Shown piece by piece: positions 26,340 to 33,612 of a DNA stretch of 64,000 nucleotides (positions within the stretch are counted from its first letter, which is position 1; each line of letters begins with the position of its first letter). The notes under the pieces are model-generated. The model was not told the origin of the DNA. It searched no databases and saw only the letters and a program-made list of their open reading frames with translations. Source of the stretch: Hypericibacter terrae (lineage in GTDB: Bacteria > Pseudomonadota > Alphaproteobacteria > Dongiales > Dongiaceae); contig NZ_CP042906.1 in the NCBI RefSeq assembly GCF_008728855.1, forward strand, positions 3,957,570 to 4,021,569, in the 5' to 3' direction. The position numbers and the translations under genes were made by a program.

Positions 26340-27788
26340 CTAGCCGTCTTTCGCGGCGCGGCGGTGGCCGCTGACCTCCATGCCGTCTTCCGGTTTGAGG
26401 AAGCGGAAACCGGGGAGCGCCAGGAGCGGGATGATCGCCATCAGCAGGAACACCTCGTGGAAGCGCGCGGTGGTGAGCGGCGCACCTTCCGTGGTGAGCA
26501 GGCCCAGCAGCATGGCGCTGAGCGAGACGCCGAAGCTGACAGTGAGCTGCTGCAGCACCCCGCCCAGGCTGGTGGCACGGCTGAGCTTGTCGGACGGCAT
26601 CTCGGCGTAGGAGAGCGTGTTCGAAGTCATGAACTGCGCCGAACGCAGCAATCCGAAGAACGCGATATAGAGCGCGATGACCCAGTAGGGCGTGTCCGGC
26701 CCGATGAGAGCGAAGCCGGCGATCACGGCGGCGCCCAGGAGCGCGCTCCAGAACAGCAAACGGTCGAAACCCAGCGTGCGCAGCAGGCGCGTGGAGATGG
26801 GACGGATCGCCAGCGCCCCGAAACTGGTGACGAAGGTTAGCGAGCCCGACATGACCGGGCTCATGCCGAAACCGACCTGGAGCATGAGCGGCAGAAGGTA
26901 AGGCACGCCGTTCATGCCGATACGGGCGAGGCCGCCCGCAAGCGTCCCGATCCGGAAGGAGCGCAGCCGGAACAGGGTCAGATCGACGGCGGGTGCCGCC
27001 ACCTTGCGCGCATAGCGGATGAAGGCCAGCAGGAACAGGGCGGCGGCGATCAGAACGGCGATGATGGCGGGGGTCGGGATCGTCGGCCGGCCGACATTCT
27101 CGATGCCGTATTGCAGGAGCGCCACGCCCGCTCCCACCATCAAAAAGCCGGGGAAGTCGAACCGCACCCGCTTGTCGCCGCGAATCTCCTCCACATAGCG
27201 CAAGGCCAGCAGGATGCCGGCACAGCCGAACGGAATGTTGATATAGAAGATCCAGCGCCATGAGGCGTAGGTCGTGATCACGCCACCCAGCAGCGGACCG
27301 ATCACCGGTCCGACCAGGGCCGGCAGGCTCATATAGATCATCGCCGTGAAGAACTGGTCGCGCGGGAAGCTGCGCAGCAGGATCAGCCGCCCCACGGGCG
27401 TCATCATGGCGCCGCCGAAGCCCTGCAAGGCGCGGGTCGCCACCAGCATGGCGAAACTGTCCGCGACGCCGCAGAGGCAGGAGCCGATGGTGAAGACCAC
27501 CAGCGACAGCACGAAGATCCGGCGCGCGCCGAAGCGATCGGCGAACCAGCCGCTCACGGGAATGAACACGGCCAGGGTGAGGACGTAGGTCGTCACCGCC
27601 AGGTTCATCCGCAGCGGCGTCGTGCCCAGGCTGCGCGCCATATCCGGAATGGCGGTCGTGATGATCGTCGCATCCAGCTGTTCCATCAGGAACGCGATCG
27701 CGACGACCAGGGGGATGAGCAGACGCAGGCGGGGATTGCGGACCGTGGCGAACTGATGTTCGTCCGGCTTGCGGTCGGAATCGGTCAT
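26340..27788 (-). CDS. MFS drug:H+ antiporter, DHA2 (14-TM) type
   Basis: This 482-residue transporter has motif A variant GWFADRFGARRIF (about 76-88), motif C-like LPALVGPVIGPLLGG (about 146-160) and SWRWIFYINIPFG, which are DHA2 signatures of the EmrB/QacA class. It has about 12-14 transmembrane helices and the N-terminal LDATIITTAIPDMA that follows helix 1. It would export toxic compounds with proton exchange. No EmrA-like partner adjoins it. The ATG at 27788 lacks a clear Shine-Dalgarno sequence, but the protein begins sensibly there. Confidence 0.87.
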   Translation of the reverse strand: MTDSDRKPDEHQFATVRNPRLRLLIPLVVAIAFLMEQLDATIITTAIPDMARSLGTTPLRMNLAVTTYVLTLAVFIPVSGWFADRFGARRIFVLSLVVFTIGSCLCGVADSFAMLVATRALQGFGGAMMTPVGRLILLRSFPRDQFFTAMIYMSLPALVGPVIGPLLGGVITTYASWRWIFYINIPFGCAGILLALRYVEEIRGDKRVRFDFPGFLMVGAGVALLQYGIENVGRPTIPTPAIIAVLIAAALFLLAFIRYARKVAAPAVDLTLFRLRSFRIGTLAGGLARIGMNGVPYLLPLMLQVGFGMSPVMSGSLTFVTSFGALAIRPISTRLLRTLGFDRLLFWSALLGAAVIAGFALIGPDTPYWVIALYIAFFGLLRSAQFMTSNTLSYAEMPSDKLSRATSLGGVLQQLTVSFGVSLSAMLLGLLTTEGAPLTTARFHEVFLLMAIIPLLALPGFRFLKPEDGMEVSGHRRAAKDG

Positions 27789-27901
27789 GCGGGAGGATCT
27801 ATCCGAGGGCCATGTCGGGAAACTCCACATCCGCTGGCTGGGATTCGAAGGTTGCGATCTCTCAAGGATCCCGTCCCCTGCGCGAACCCGGTCCGGAACA
27901 C

Positions 27902-28615
27902 TCATGCGGGGCGGCGGCAAATCACGACATCCGTATACTCCCCGAGGATCCCATGATCTTCGTCGTGAAAATGCCGGATGTCGACCTCGAAGGGCGCCCA
28001 TTTCGGGATCTGGTGCCCGATCGCATAGCCATAGTCGAAGGTGACCAGGGCGCGCGCCCGACCGATCGAGCCGCCATGATATTGGGGCGGCTCGACGAGA
28101 TGGCGGACAAATCCCAGCTTCGTACGCTCCGCGCGCCGGCGCGCCGCCTCGGCCTGGTTCTTGTCGATTGGGAATGTCAGCAGACAATAGCCGCCGGGCT
28201 TCAAGGTCCGATAGACCTCGCGATAGACCTTGGCCGGCTCGAACACATGCTCCATCACGTCGAGCGCGATCACGAGATCGAAGCGCCCATCGGGAAACCT
28301 CTGCGCGGCCAGGTCTTCATGCCGGCCGCCGCGGAGCATCGCCTCGAGGCATCCGAAGCGGAAGAATTGCGAAGCGACATAGCCGGGCGCCTCGCGCCGG
28401 AGCTTGACCGAGATGCCGCGGCGGGCCGGCGAAGATTCATGAATCGCGAGCCCGCGCCAGTCGGGTGCCACCGCGTCGAGCGCAAGGGCCAGGGCCCGTT
28501 CGCGCACCACCGACCAGCACAGCGGACAGCGAAGATTGTCGCGATACCACGCGTTGCCGGAGGCGAACGTGACCGCCGTCTCGCAGATCGGACAGGAGCC
28601 GGCGTGACGATACAT
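27902..28615 (-). CDS. SAM-dependent methyltransferase with N-terminal zinc ribbon
   Basis: This 237-residue protein opens with two Cys pairs (CPIC at about 8-11, CPLC at about 30-33) that form a rubredoxin-like zinc ribbon. A methyltransferase-11 core follows, with FDLVIALDVMEHVFEP (about 112-127) and LKPGGYCLLTFPI. Motif I is weak (IHESSPARRG), as in some sugar or glycan methyltransferases. The His-rich DIRHFHDEDHG tail may also bind metal. It is separated from the MFS gene by 113 bases and lies next to the disrupted tRNA. Substrate unknown. Confidence 0.75.
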   Translation of the reverse strand: MYRHAGSCPICETAVTFASGNAWYRDNLRCPLCWSVVRERALALALDAVAPDWRGLAIHESSPARRGISVKLRREAPGYVASQFFRFGCLEAMLRGGRHEDLAAQRFPDGRFDLVIALDVMEHVFEPAKVYREVYRTLKPGGYCLLTFPIDKNQAEAARRRAERTKLGFVRHLVEPPQYHGGSIGRARALVTFDYGYAIGHQIPKWAPFEVDIRHFHDEDHGILGEYTDVVICRRPA

Positions 28616-28676
28616 CCTCGCCTTGCCAATAACCGTCGGGGGAGTCTTTCCGACGTGGGCCGCCTATCGGGTCGGC

Positions 28677-28736
28677 TGGTGCCCGCTGCCGGACTTGAAC
28701 CGGCACAGCCCTTTCGGGCCTAGGGATTTTAAGTCC
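28677..28736 (-). pseudogene. 3' half of a split tRNA-Leu(UAA) gene
   Basis: Read on the minus strand this is the 3' part of a tRNA-Leu: anticodon loop CTTAAAA, stem TCCCT, a long variable arm GCCC-GAAA-GGGC, the T arm GCCGG-TTCAAGT-CCGGC, acceptor strand AGCGGGC, discriminator A and encoded CCA (28677-28679). No 5' half precedes it; instead unrelated AT-richer sequence is found. The missing half, with acceptor strand GCCCGCT that pairs perfectly, lies at 30182-30225 on the same strand. The gene has been split by an insertion. Confidence 0.88.
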
Positions 28737-28789
28737 TCTCAAACAGAGAAATCTCTAGTGTTTGCCGGCCTTTTCTTGCTGAGGTGTAA

Positions 28790-28824
28790 CCGCAACAAGG
28801 ATGGGCCGCAACAGCGCCGCAACA
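28790..28824 (+). repeat. Three CCGCAACA direct repeats near the left end of the insert
   Basis: CCGCAACA occurs at 28790-28797, 28806-28813 and 28817-28824. A further copy lies at 29969-29976, with a near copy TGCAACA at 29960-29966, towards the other end. Short direct repeats flanking a core site are the pattern of integrase arm-type sites; that role is inference. Confidence 0.55.
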
Positions 28825-28971
28825 AGTACGACCGCAGGGGATTTTTATCTCCTAGGCTTAGGCGTCGGAAGTCTCCTCGTGCCAAAATAGTGAGTGTCTA
28901 CCCGAGCCGATGTCAAACCAATGCCCACCGGCCACGCCTGCAATTCATGCAGCCTGGCCAATGACTTTCTG

Positions 28972-29391
28972 TCAGATCGAGAGTCGCGGCATCGCTTCAA
29001 GGAATGCCGTGAAGGTCGAAGCCAAGGGGCGGATCAATTTCAGATCCATTCCAACGAATGGAACGAGCACAACAGGCGCAATATCAGAGCGTCTGTCGAA
29101 GGCAAAAGCTTCACCTCCGCCATCTGAGCCAAACAGAAGCAAACCAGGCGCATAATCTGTGACTTGGTAGGCCCTGTTTAACTCAAGTAGCTCCTCCACA
29201 CGCCAAAGGATGAGATACGCGCTGCCGATGAACCCTTCACCGCCGTTCTCGTACCGAAGAAAATCGACATAGTCTTGAGGCAACGCCAGCCCCGCCGTCA
29301 TTTCGAACAATCGAAGCGAAGCCGGCGTTGCCGGGGGATTGCCATTAAAATCCACGAGCAGACTTTTCCTGTCCTCTGGAGTCATGGTCAT
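28972..29391 (-). CDS. SMI1/KNR4 (SUKH) family immunity-type protein
   Basis: This 139-residue protein (137 from the second ATG at 29385, which has AGGA upstream) shows the SUKH-1 pattern: LPQDYVDFLRYENGGEGFIG (about 38-57), a central LWRVEELLELNRAY, and GLLLFGSDGGGEAFAFD (about 83-99). SUKH proteins are mostly cytoplasmic immunity proteins against polymorphic or contact-dependent nuclease toxins. No toxin gene lies beside it. It is cargo of the 1.46-kb insertion. It may protect against neighbours' toxins (orphan immunity). Confidence 0.82.
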   Translation of the reverse strand: MTMTPEDRKSLLVDFNGNPPATPASLRLFEMTAGLALPQDYVDFLRYENGGEGFIGSAYLILWRVEELLELNRAYQVTDYAPGLLLFGSDGGGEAFAFDRRSDIAPVVLVPFVGMDLKLIRPLASTFTAFLEAMPRLSI

Positions 29392-29468
29392 CCTGTTTCA
29401 ATCGGCGTTTGTCATTCCTCCTACGGCGCAGTGTTAATCGACTTCAGTCGATCACCGTCAAACACGAA

Positions 29469-29774
29469 TCACGCCCTAGCCCGTCCCCTAGCCCGCAAAT
29501 ATGCGATTCCCAGAAGGGTAAGAACCCCAGCAGCTCCCCAAAGACAGGAGTTTAGAATCAGCGTAGCGCTGAAATGCTGGTTTGCCACCGAATAGGGAAG
29601 CAAAGCCAAAACTGGAAATATCAAAATCTCGAAAATCGATCCCAGAACTTCAGACGCAACCGACGGCGCTGCGACATTCCCAGGCGAGAGCGCCCATCCG
29701 ATAAACGTACCTAAGAAGGTCACAATCGCGACGATAAGAAAAATCGTGGTTACTCGGAAAATCGAGACCTTCAA
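29469..29774 (-). CDS. Small membrane protein of the tRNA insertion
   Basis: This about 101-residue protein has three likely transmembrane segments (IFRVTTIFLIVAIVTFLG, SIFEILIFPVLALLPYSV, LILNSCLWGAAGVLTLLG) and a basic C-terminus (RARGRARA). The best start is a TTG at 29774 with GAGGGG five bases upstream; a GTG at 29819 would add 15 charged residues. It lies 77 bases downstream of the SUKH gene's start on the same strand, so it is the upstream gene of the pair. No family recognised. Confidence 0.55.
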   Translation of the reverse strand: MKVSIFRVTTIFLIVAIVTFLGTFIGWALSPGNVAAPSVASEVLGSIFEILIFPVLALLPYSVANQHFSATLILNSCLWGAAGVLTLLGIAYLRARGRARA

Positions 29775-29853
29775 ACTGTGCCCCTCATTCTTCAGATAGT
29801 TCTCTCGACGAGAGAACACTCATACAATCCGATCTCATGTTCGATTATAGCGA

Positions 29854-29938
29854 TGGTGCGGGCGACGGGACTTGAACCCGTATGCCTATCGGCTCACGAT
29901 TTTAAGTCGTGTGCGTATACCAATTCCGCCACGCCCGC
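29854..29938 (-). tRNA. tRNA-Leu(UAA), intact, inside the insertion
   Basis: On the minus strand: acceptor GCGGGCG pairs with CGCCCGC, D arm GCG-GAATTGGTATA-CGC, anticodon stem CACGA/TCGTG around loop CTTAAAA (anticodon TAA), long variable arm GCC-GATA-GGC, T arm ACGGG-TTCAAGT-CCCGT, discriminator A and encoded CCA (29854-29856). All stems pair. It has the same anticodon and orientation as the split gene that flanks it, from which it differs in most stems, so it is not a simple duplication. Confidence 0.95.
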
Positions 29939-30181
29939 ACATTGGTGGCCGCATCAATCTGCAACATGCCGCAACATTGACCAAATGTGCCAACATTCCA
30001 TGCGCTAGCGGATAGAGGGATTGCTAAAAATAGATGGAAAACCCTTTTCTATTCAACTTCTTACAGATATCTCTCGGCCGAGAACACTTTCTGGTCCGGA
30101 TTTGTTTCGCGCGCCGCTGGAACCATTGGTCGCCAGAATTTTTCGCTTCAAATCGAACACTTAGGAAAACCTGTGGACGCA

Positions 30182-30225
30182 AGGGATTTTAAGTCCCTTG
30201 CGTCTCCCAATTTCGCCAAGCGGGC
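30182..30225 (-). pseudogene. 5' half of the split tRNA-Leu(UAA) gene
   Basis: On the minus strand this reads acceptor GCCCGCT, U8-G9, D arm GCG-AAATTGGGAGA-CGC, then anticodon stem AGGGA, loop CTTAAAA and TCCCT, after which tRNA sequence stops. The 5' base is at 30225. The acceptor strand pairs with that of the fragment at 28677-28736. Beyond the repeat the DNA continues as TTGCGTC, which pairs with the D-arm side and extends the anticodon stem to 11 bp (30176-30186 with 30194-30204). Confidence 0.88.
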
Positions 30226-30303
30226 CGCGCGCCGTCCAGGGCAGACCGGCCCGAGGCTAGTCGCCAGGACCCCGCCGGCACAAGGCGGAATGAGGCCGCG
30301 GTC

Positions 30304-30738
30304 CTAACCGACGGCCGAGGCCGACGATGGGCCGGCCGCCCGCCGGATCGCAGCCAGCCTTTCCGCGAAAGCCTGCAACCCCGCCTCGTCGGCCCGCAGC
30401 TGGAAACTCTCGATGCCGGCCACGGCGGGGCGGCGGATTTCCTGCCGAAGATAGGATCGCCAGGCGGGCGGAGCGCCCATCTCGACTTGAAGGATTCGAT
30501 AGCCGTGCTTGAGGTAATCCGCGACCTGGTCGAGCGCAAAGTCGAGCGAGGCGCGCGCCCGCTCGACCGAGAGATCGTTCGGCGGCAATTGGACGATACC
30601 GAAACCGGCATCGTCCAGGAGCGCGAAGGCCCGCAAAAGGGGCTCGCGCCGTGGATCGCCCGGCGCCAGCAGATGGCCGTTCACCAGCGCGTCGGGGAGG
30701 ATCGCGATGCAGCGCGAGCGCGGATCATTGTTGCGCAT
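30304..30738 (-). CDS. Conserved hypothetical protein, possible degenerate TudS-related partner
   Basis: This 144-residue protein overlaps the end of the upstream TudS-related gene by 14 bases, so the two are translationally coupled. Parts of it echo that family: RCIAILPDALVNGHL at the start (where relatives have a Cys-containing HC.L.NQN), LLDDAGFGIVQLPPND (relatives: QLPCPE) and VADYLKHGYRILQV. The catalytic cysteines are absent. It may be a non-catalytic subunit from an old duplication. That relation is my inference from visual similarity. Confidence 0.6.
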   Translation of the reverse strand: MRNNDPRSRCIAILPDALVNGHLLAPGDPRREPLLRAFALLDDAGFGIVQLPPNDLSVERARASLDFALDQVADYLKHGYRILQVEMGAPPAWRSYLRQEIRRPAVAGIESFQLRADEAGLQAFAERLAAIRRAAGPSSASAVG

Positions 30739-31309
30739 GCGAGCCCTCGCCGCCCCGGTCGAGGAATTGCCGAAACTCGATCATCGCCTGCGCCATGGTG
30801 AAGCCCGGCAGCTCCATGGCAACGCCGAAACTGCGGGGCATGGGAAGCCCGCGCTCCGCCAGGATCTGCTCCAGCTCCTCGATCCAGACGCCCTTGCCGG
30901 GCACGACCTCCCAGCTCATATCCTCGGGCCGGCCGCCCCAGGCAGGACCGATGCCCGTGAAGGTCACGGCGCTCGAGCCGCTGCCATCGACGCCGATCAG
31001 CACCAGATCCCGGCAGCCTTTCGCGACGCGCTCTTCGAGCAGGTCCGCGACCGATTGCGCGAGCGCGCGGCAATGGCGGCGAAAGCCCGGGGTGTCGTAC
31101 TGCTCCTTCACCTGCCACCAGCGATTGACACCGAGGAAGGCCATCTCGGGGCATGGCATCTGCTGGATGGCATAGCCGAACTCCTTCAGGATGGCGACGA
31201 CGGGCGTCACCATCCCGGGGCAGAGCGCGTACTCGTCCACCTTGGCGTTCTGGTTCGCGAGGCAATGCGACAGCAAGGCCACGCGGGTTCCTGAAGCGGT
31301 CGCTGCCAA
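30725..31309 (-). CDS. TudS-related putative desulfidase (CD3072-like)
   Basis: This 194-residue protein has the layout of TudS-related proteins: LLSHCLANQNAKVDE (Cys16), CPGM, IQQMPCPEMAFLGVNRWWQVKEQYDTPGF split by the PCPE motif (Cys near 53), then LVLIGVDGSGSSAV where true TudS has a third Cys. TudS enzymes use a 4Fe-4S cluster held by three Cys to desulfurate thiouracil; here ligands could be Cys16, Cys30 and the PCPE Cys. The start is TTG at 31309 with GAGGGAGG upstream. Substrate unknown. Confidence 0.68.
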   Translation of the reverse strand: MAATASGTRVALLSHCLANQNAKVDEYALCPGMVTPVVAILKEFGYAIQQMPCPEMAFLGVNRWWQVKEQYDTPGFRRHCRALAQSVADLLEERVAKGCRDLVLIGVDGSGSSAVTFTGIGPAWGGRPEDMSWEVVPGKGVWIEELEQILAERGLPMPRSFGVAMELPGFTMAQAMIEFRQFLDRGGEGSHAQQ

Positions 31310-31478
31310 CAGGGCCTCCCTCGGACGGACATCGATTCTAGTCGGCTTTGCGGCTCCGACGCCAACAGCGAGTCTTGAGGCTCAGGCCCCAATCGCGTTA
31401 TGGCCAGAAGATCGTTGGTTCGAGGGCCGGTTGAGGCGAAGATGGGCCTCTCCAACGGCTTGCCGCAACACGAGCACC

Positions 31479-32810
31479 GTGACCCTCTTCTCCGCCCGAC
31501 ATATCCGGCATCTCAAGGCGCTCGCAGCCCGCTGGCGGCGGCGCGCCTTGTTCCTGCTGGGCGGCGTCGCCGTCGGCGCCGTGGCGGTGATGCTGACCCT
31601 GCTGGCCGACAGGGCCCAGCTGGCGTTCCACCAGTTGCTGCAGCAATGGCGCTACGCGTCGCTGATCGTAACGCCGGCCGGGTTCGGACTGGCCGTCTAT
31701 CTGACGCTGCGCTTCTTTCCGAACTCGCAGGGCAGCGGTATTCCCCAGGCCATCGCAGCCCGCGAACTCGAGGGCTACGACCAGCGTCACGCGCTGGTCT
31801 CGATCCGGATCGCGATCGGCAAGATCCTGGTGACGCTGCTGGGGCTGCTCTGCGGCGCCTCGGCCGGCCGCGAGGGACCGACCGTCCAGGTCGGGGCGTC
31901 GATCATGTTCGCGCTGGGCCGGCTTTCGCCTCGCCGCCAGCCGGGGCTGATCCTCGCCGGGGCCGCGGCCGGCGTCGCCGCGGCCTTCAACACGCCGCTT
32001 GCCGGCATCGTGTTCGGCATCGAGGAACTGAGTCGCGCCTTCGAGCTGCGCACCAGCGGGCTCGTCATCGGTGCGGTCATCGCCGCCGGCCTGACCGCGA
32101 CGGCGCTGCTCGGCGACTACAGCTATTTCGGACATAACTCGGACATGCTCCACACCGCGGCCGAATGGCTGGCCGTCCCGGTCTGCGGCGTGGTCGGCGG
32201 CCTGATGGGCGGGATCTTCAGCCGGATCCTGGTGCTGCTGGCCGGCGGGCTGCCCGGCAGGATCGGCGGATGGATCAAGCGGCAGCCCGTGGTCTTCGCG
32301 GTGCTCTGCGGTGTCGGCGTCGCGCTCTGCGGCATGGCCTCGGGCGATACCACCTTCGGCACCGGCTATGAGCAGATCAAGTCCGTCCTTGCCGACGGTA
32401 CAGCCCTGCCCTGGAGTTTCGCGATTCTCAAGCTCGCGGCGACGATCCTGACCTCCATCAGCGGCATCCCGGGCGGCATCTTTTCGCCCTCGCTCGCCAT
32501 CGGCGGCGGCATCGGCATCAATCTCGGCGCGATCTTCACCAGCGTGCCGGTGGGCGTGATGATTCTGCTCGGCATGGTGGCCTATTTCGCCGGCGTGGTG
32601 CAGGCGCCGATCACGGCCTTCGTCATCGTGACCGAGATGACCGACAATCACGCCATGATGGTGCCGCTCATGGCGACGGCCCTCATCGCCTCGAGCGCGT
32701 CGCGGCTCATCTGTCCGGAAGGCGTCTATCACGCGCTGGCGAAGAATTTCGTGAGGCAGGCCCAGCCAGCGGCGCGGGACCGGTCGGAGCCGCCGCCCGG
32801 CGTCAGCTGA
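31479..32810 (+). CDS. ClC-family chloride channel/antiporter
   Basis: This 443-residue membrane protein contains all ClC selectivity-filter signatures: GSGIPQA (about 84-90), GREGPTVQVG (about 127-136, with the gating Glu) and GIFSPSLAIGGGIG (about 330-343). The NTPLAGIVFGIEEL segment keeps the internal Glu that marks H+/Cl- antiporters. No CBS domains follow, which is normal for bacterial forms. The start is a GTG at 31479; no ATG in frame fits. It overlaps the convergent CinA-type gene by eight bases. It probably serves in acid resistance or anion exchange. Confidence 0.9.
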   Translation: MTLFSARHIRHLKALAARWRRRALFLLGGVAVGAVAVMLTLLADRAQLAFHQLLQQWRYASLIVTPAGFGLAVYLTLRFFPNSQGSGIPQAIAARELEGYDQRHALVSIRIAIGKILVTLLGLLCGASAGREGPTVQVGASIMFALGRLSPRRQPGLILAGAAAGVAAAFNTPLAGIVFGIEELSRAFELRTSGLVIGAVIAAGLTATALLGDYSYFGHNSDMLHTAAEWLAVPVCGVVGGLMGGIFSRILVLLAGGLPGRIGGWIKRQPVVFAVLCGVGVALCGMASGDTTFGTGYEQIKSVLADGTALPWSFAILKLAATILTSISGIPGGIFSPSLAIGGGIGINLGAIFTSVPVGVMILLGMVAYFAGVVQAPITAFVIVTEMTDNHAMMVPLMATALIASSASRLICPEGVYHALAKNFVRQAQPAARDRSEPPPGVS

Positions 32811-33573
32811 TCTCGCCCTCGAAGGGATCGCCGCCCTCGTCGCGGATCAGGGCCCGCAGGCCCTCCGCGACCTGGTCGAGCTCGGCCTCGTCGGTGCCCC
32901 GCGCGACCAGGCTGGTGCCGAACTTGCCGCGCCGGAAGAACGGATAGCTGCCGATATCGACCTTGGGGAAACGCTGCTGGAGCGCGCCCAGGGCCTGCGC
33001 GATCACGCCCTCGCCCAGATAGGTGCTGACCGTGCGCGAGGAGACCGGGGGGCCGCCCTTGAGCCCGTCTTTGAGCCCGTCGAACATGGCGCGCATGATC
33101 GCCGGCACGCCCGCCAGCACATAGACGTTGCCGATCTGGAATCCCGGCGCCGTCGAGACCGGGTTCTCGATCAACCGGCTGCCTTTGGGCACGGTCGCCA
33201 TGCGCAGCCGGGCCTCGTTCAACTGGTCGCCGGTATAGTGGCGGCGCAACAGGGCGACGGCCTCGGGATCCAGCACCAGCTCGACGCCGAAAGCCTTGGC
33301 GACGCAGCCCGAAGTGATGTCGTCATGGGTAGGACCGATGCCCCCGGTCGTGAAGACGTAAGTGTAGCGGGCGCGAACGGCATTCACCGCCGCGACGATC
33401 TCGGCCTCGATATCGGGGACGACCCGGGCCTCGCGCACGGGAATGCCGAGCGCGCTCAGCTCCTTGGCCAGATAGGCCAGGTTCACGTCCTGGGTCCGAC
33501 CCGACAGGATCTCGTTGCCGATGATGAGAACCGCGGCGGTCGCGGCGGGTACCGAAGGCGAATCCTGGGACAT
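32803..33573 (-). CDS. Molybdopterin-binding domain protein, CinA N-terminal type
   Basis: This 256-residue protein is a MoCF-binding-domain (COG1058) protein: LIIGNEILSGRTQDVN (about 16-31), TTGGIGPTHDDIT (about 75-87), APGFQIGNVYVLAGVP (about 142-157). It lacks the C-terminal nicotinamide-nucleotide amidase (PncC) domain of full CinA, as is usual for alphaproteobacteria, where PncC is separate. The domain is linked to ADP-ribose pyrophosphatase activity on nucleotide repair products. It is probably transcribed alone. Confidence 0.88.
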   Translation of the reverse strand: MSQDSPSVPAATAAVLIIGNEILSGRTQDVNLAYLAKELSALGIPVREARVVPDIEAEIVAAVNAVRARYTYVFTTGGIGPTHDDITSGCVAKAFGVELVLDPEAVALLRRHYTGDQLNEARLRMATVPKGSRLIENPVSTAPGFQIGNVYVLAGVPAIMRAMFDGLKDGLKGGPPVSSRTVSTYLGEGVIAQALGALQQRFPKVDIGSYPFFRRGKFGTSLVARGTDEAELDQVAEGLRALIRDEGGDPFEGEIS

Positions 33574-33612
33574 GACGCCGGGGGCAGCCTTAAAGGGGGA
33601 CGACTCTGCCGC

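Larger units (their letters stand above)
28737..30196. mobile_element. About 1.46-kb insertion in tRNA-Leu(UAA), degenerate or non-autonomous integrative element
   Basis: The insert is bounded by a 15-bp direct repeat, AGGGATTTTAAGTCC (28722-28736 and 30182-30196), that spans the tRNA anticodon arm. It is less GC-rich than its surroundings. It carries a SUKH-family gene, a small membrane-protein gene and a complete tRNA-Leu(UAA), but no integrase, transposase or terminal inverted repeats of an IS. Joining the flanks across one repeat copy rebuilds a full 89-nt tRNA-Leu including CCA. I read it as an integrative element, or the remnant of one, inserted by tyrosine-recombinase-type exchange in the anticodon loop. 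Confidence 0.75.

Noticed and set aside
28623-30008. Open frames over the tRNA sequences, translating to phrases such as ATGLEPV or LPDLNRHSP
   Set aside because: These are typical artefacts of tRNA-Leu genes read as protein. They coincide with the tRNA halves and the intact tRNA.
29778-30008. A 76-codon plus-strand frame upstream of the split tRNA
   Set aside because: It overlaps the intact tRNA-Leu and has no ribosome binding site or homologue pattern.
28737-30196. Group I intron in tRNA-Leu(UAA)
   Set aside because: Such introns exist in the anticodon loop of tRNA-Leu(UAA), but they are a few hundred bases long. This insert holds protein genes and another tRNA, has a 15-bp target repeat and shows no P3/P7 core that I could find.
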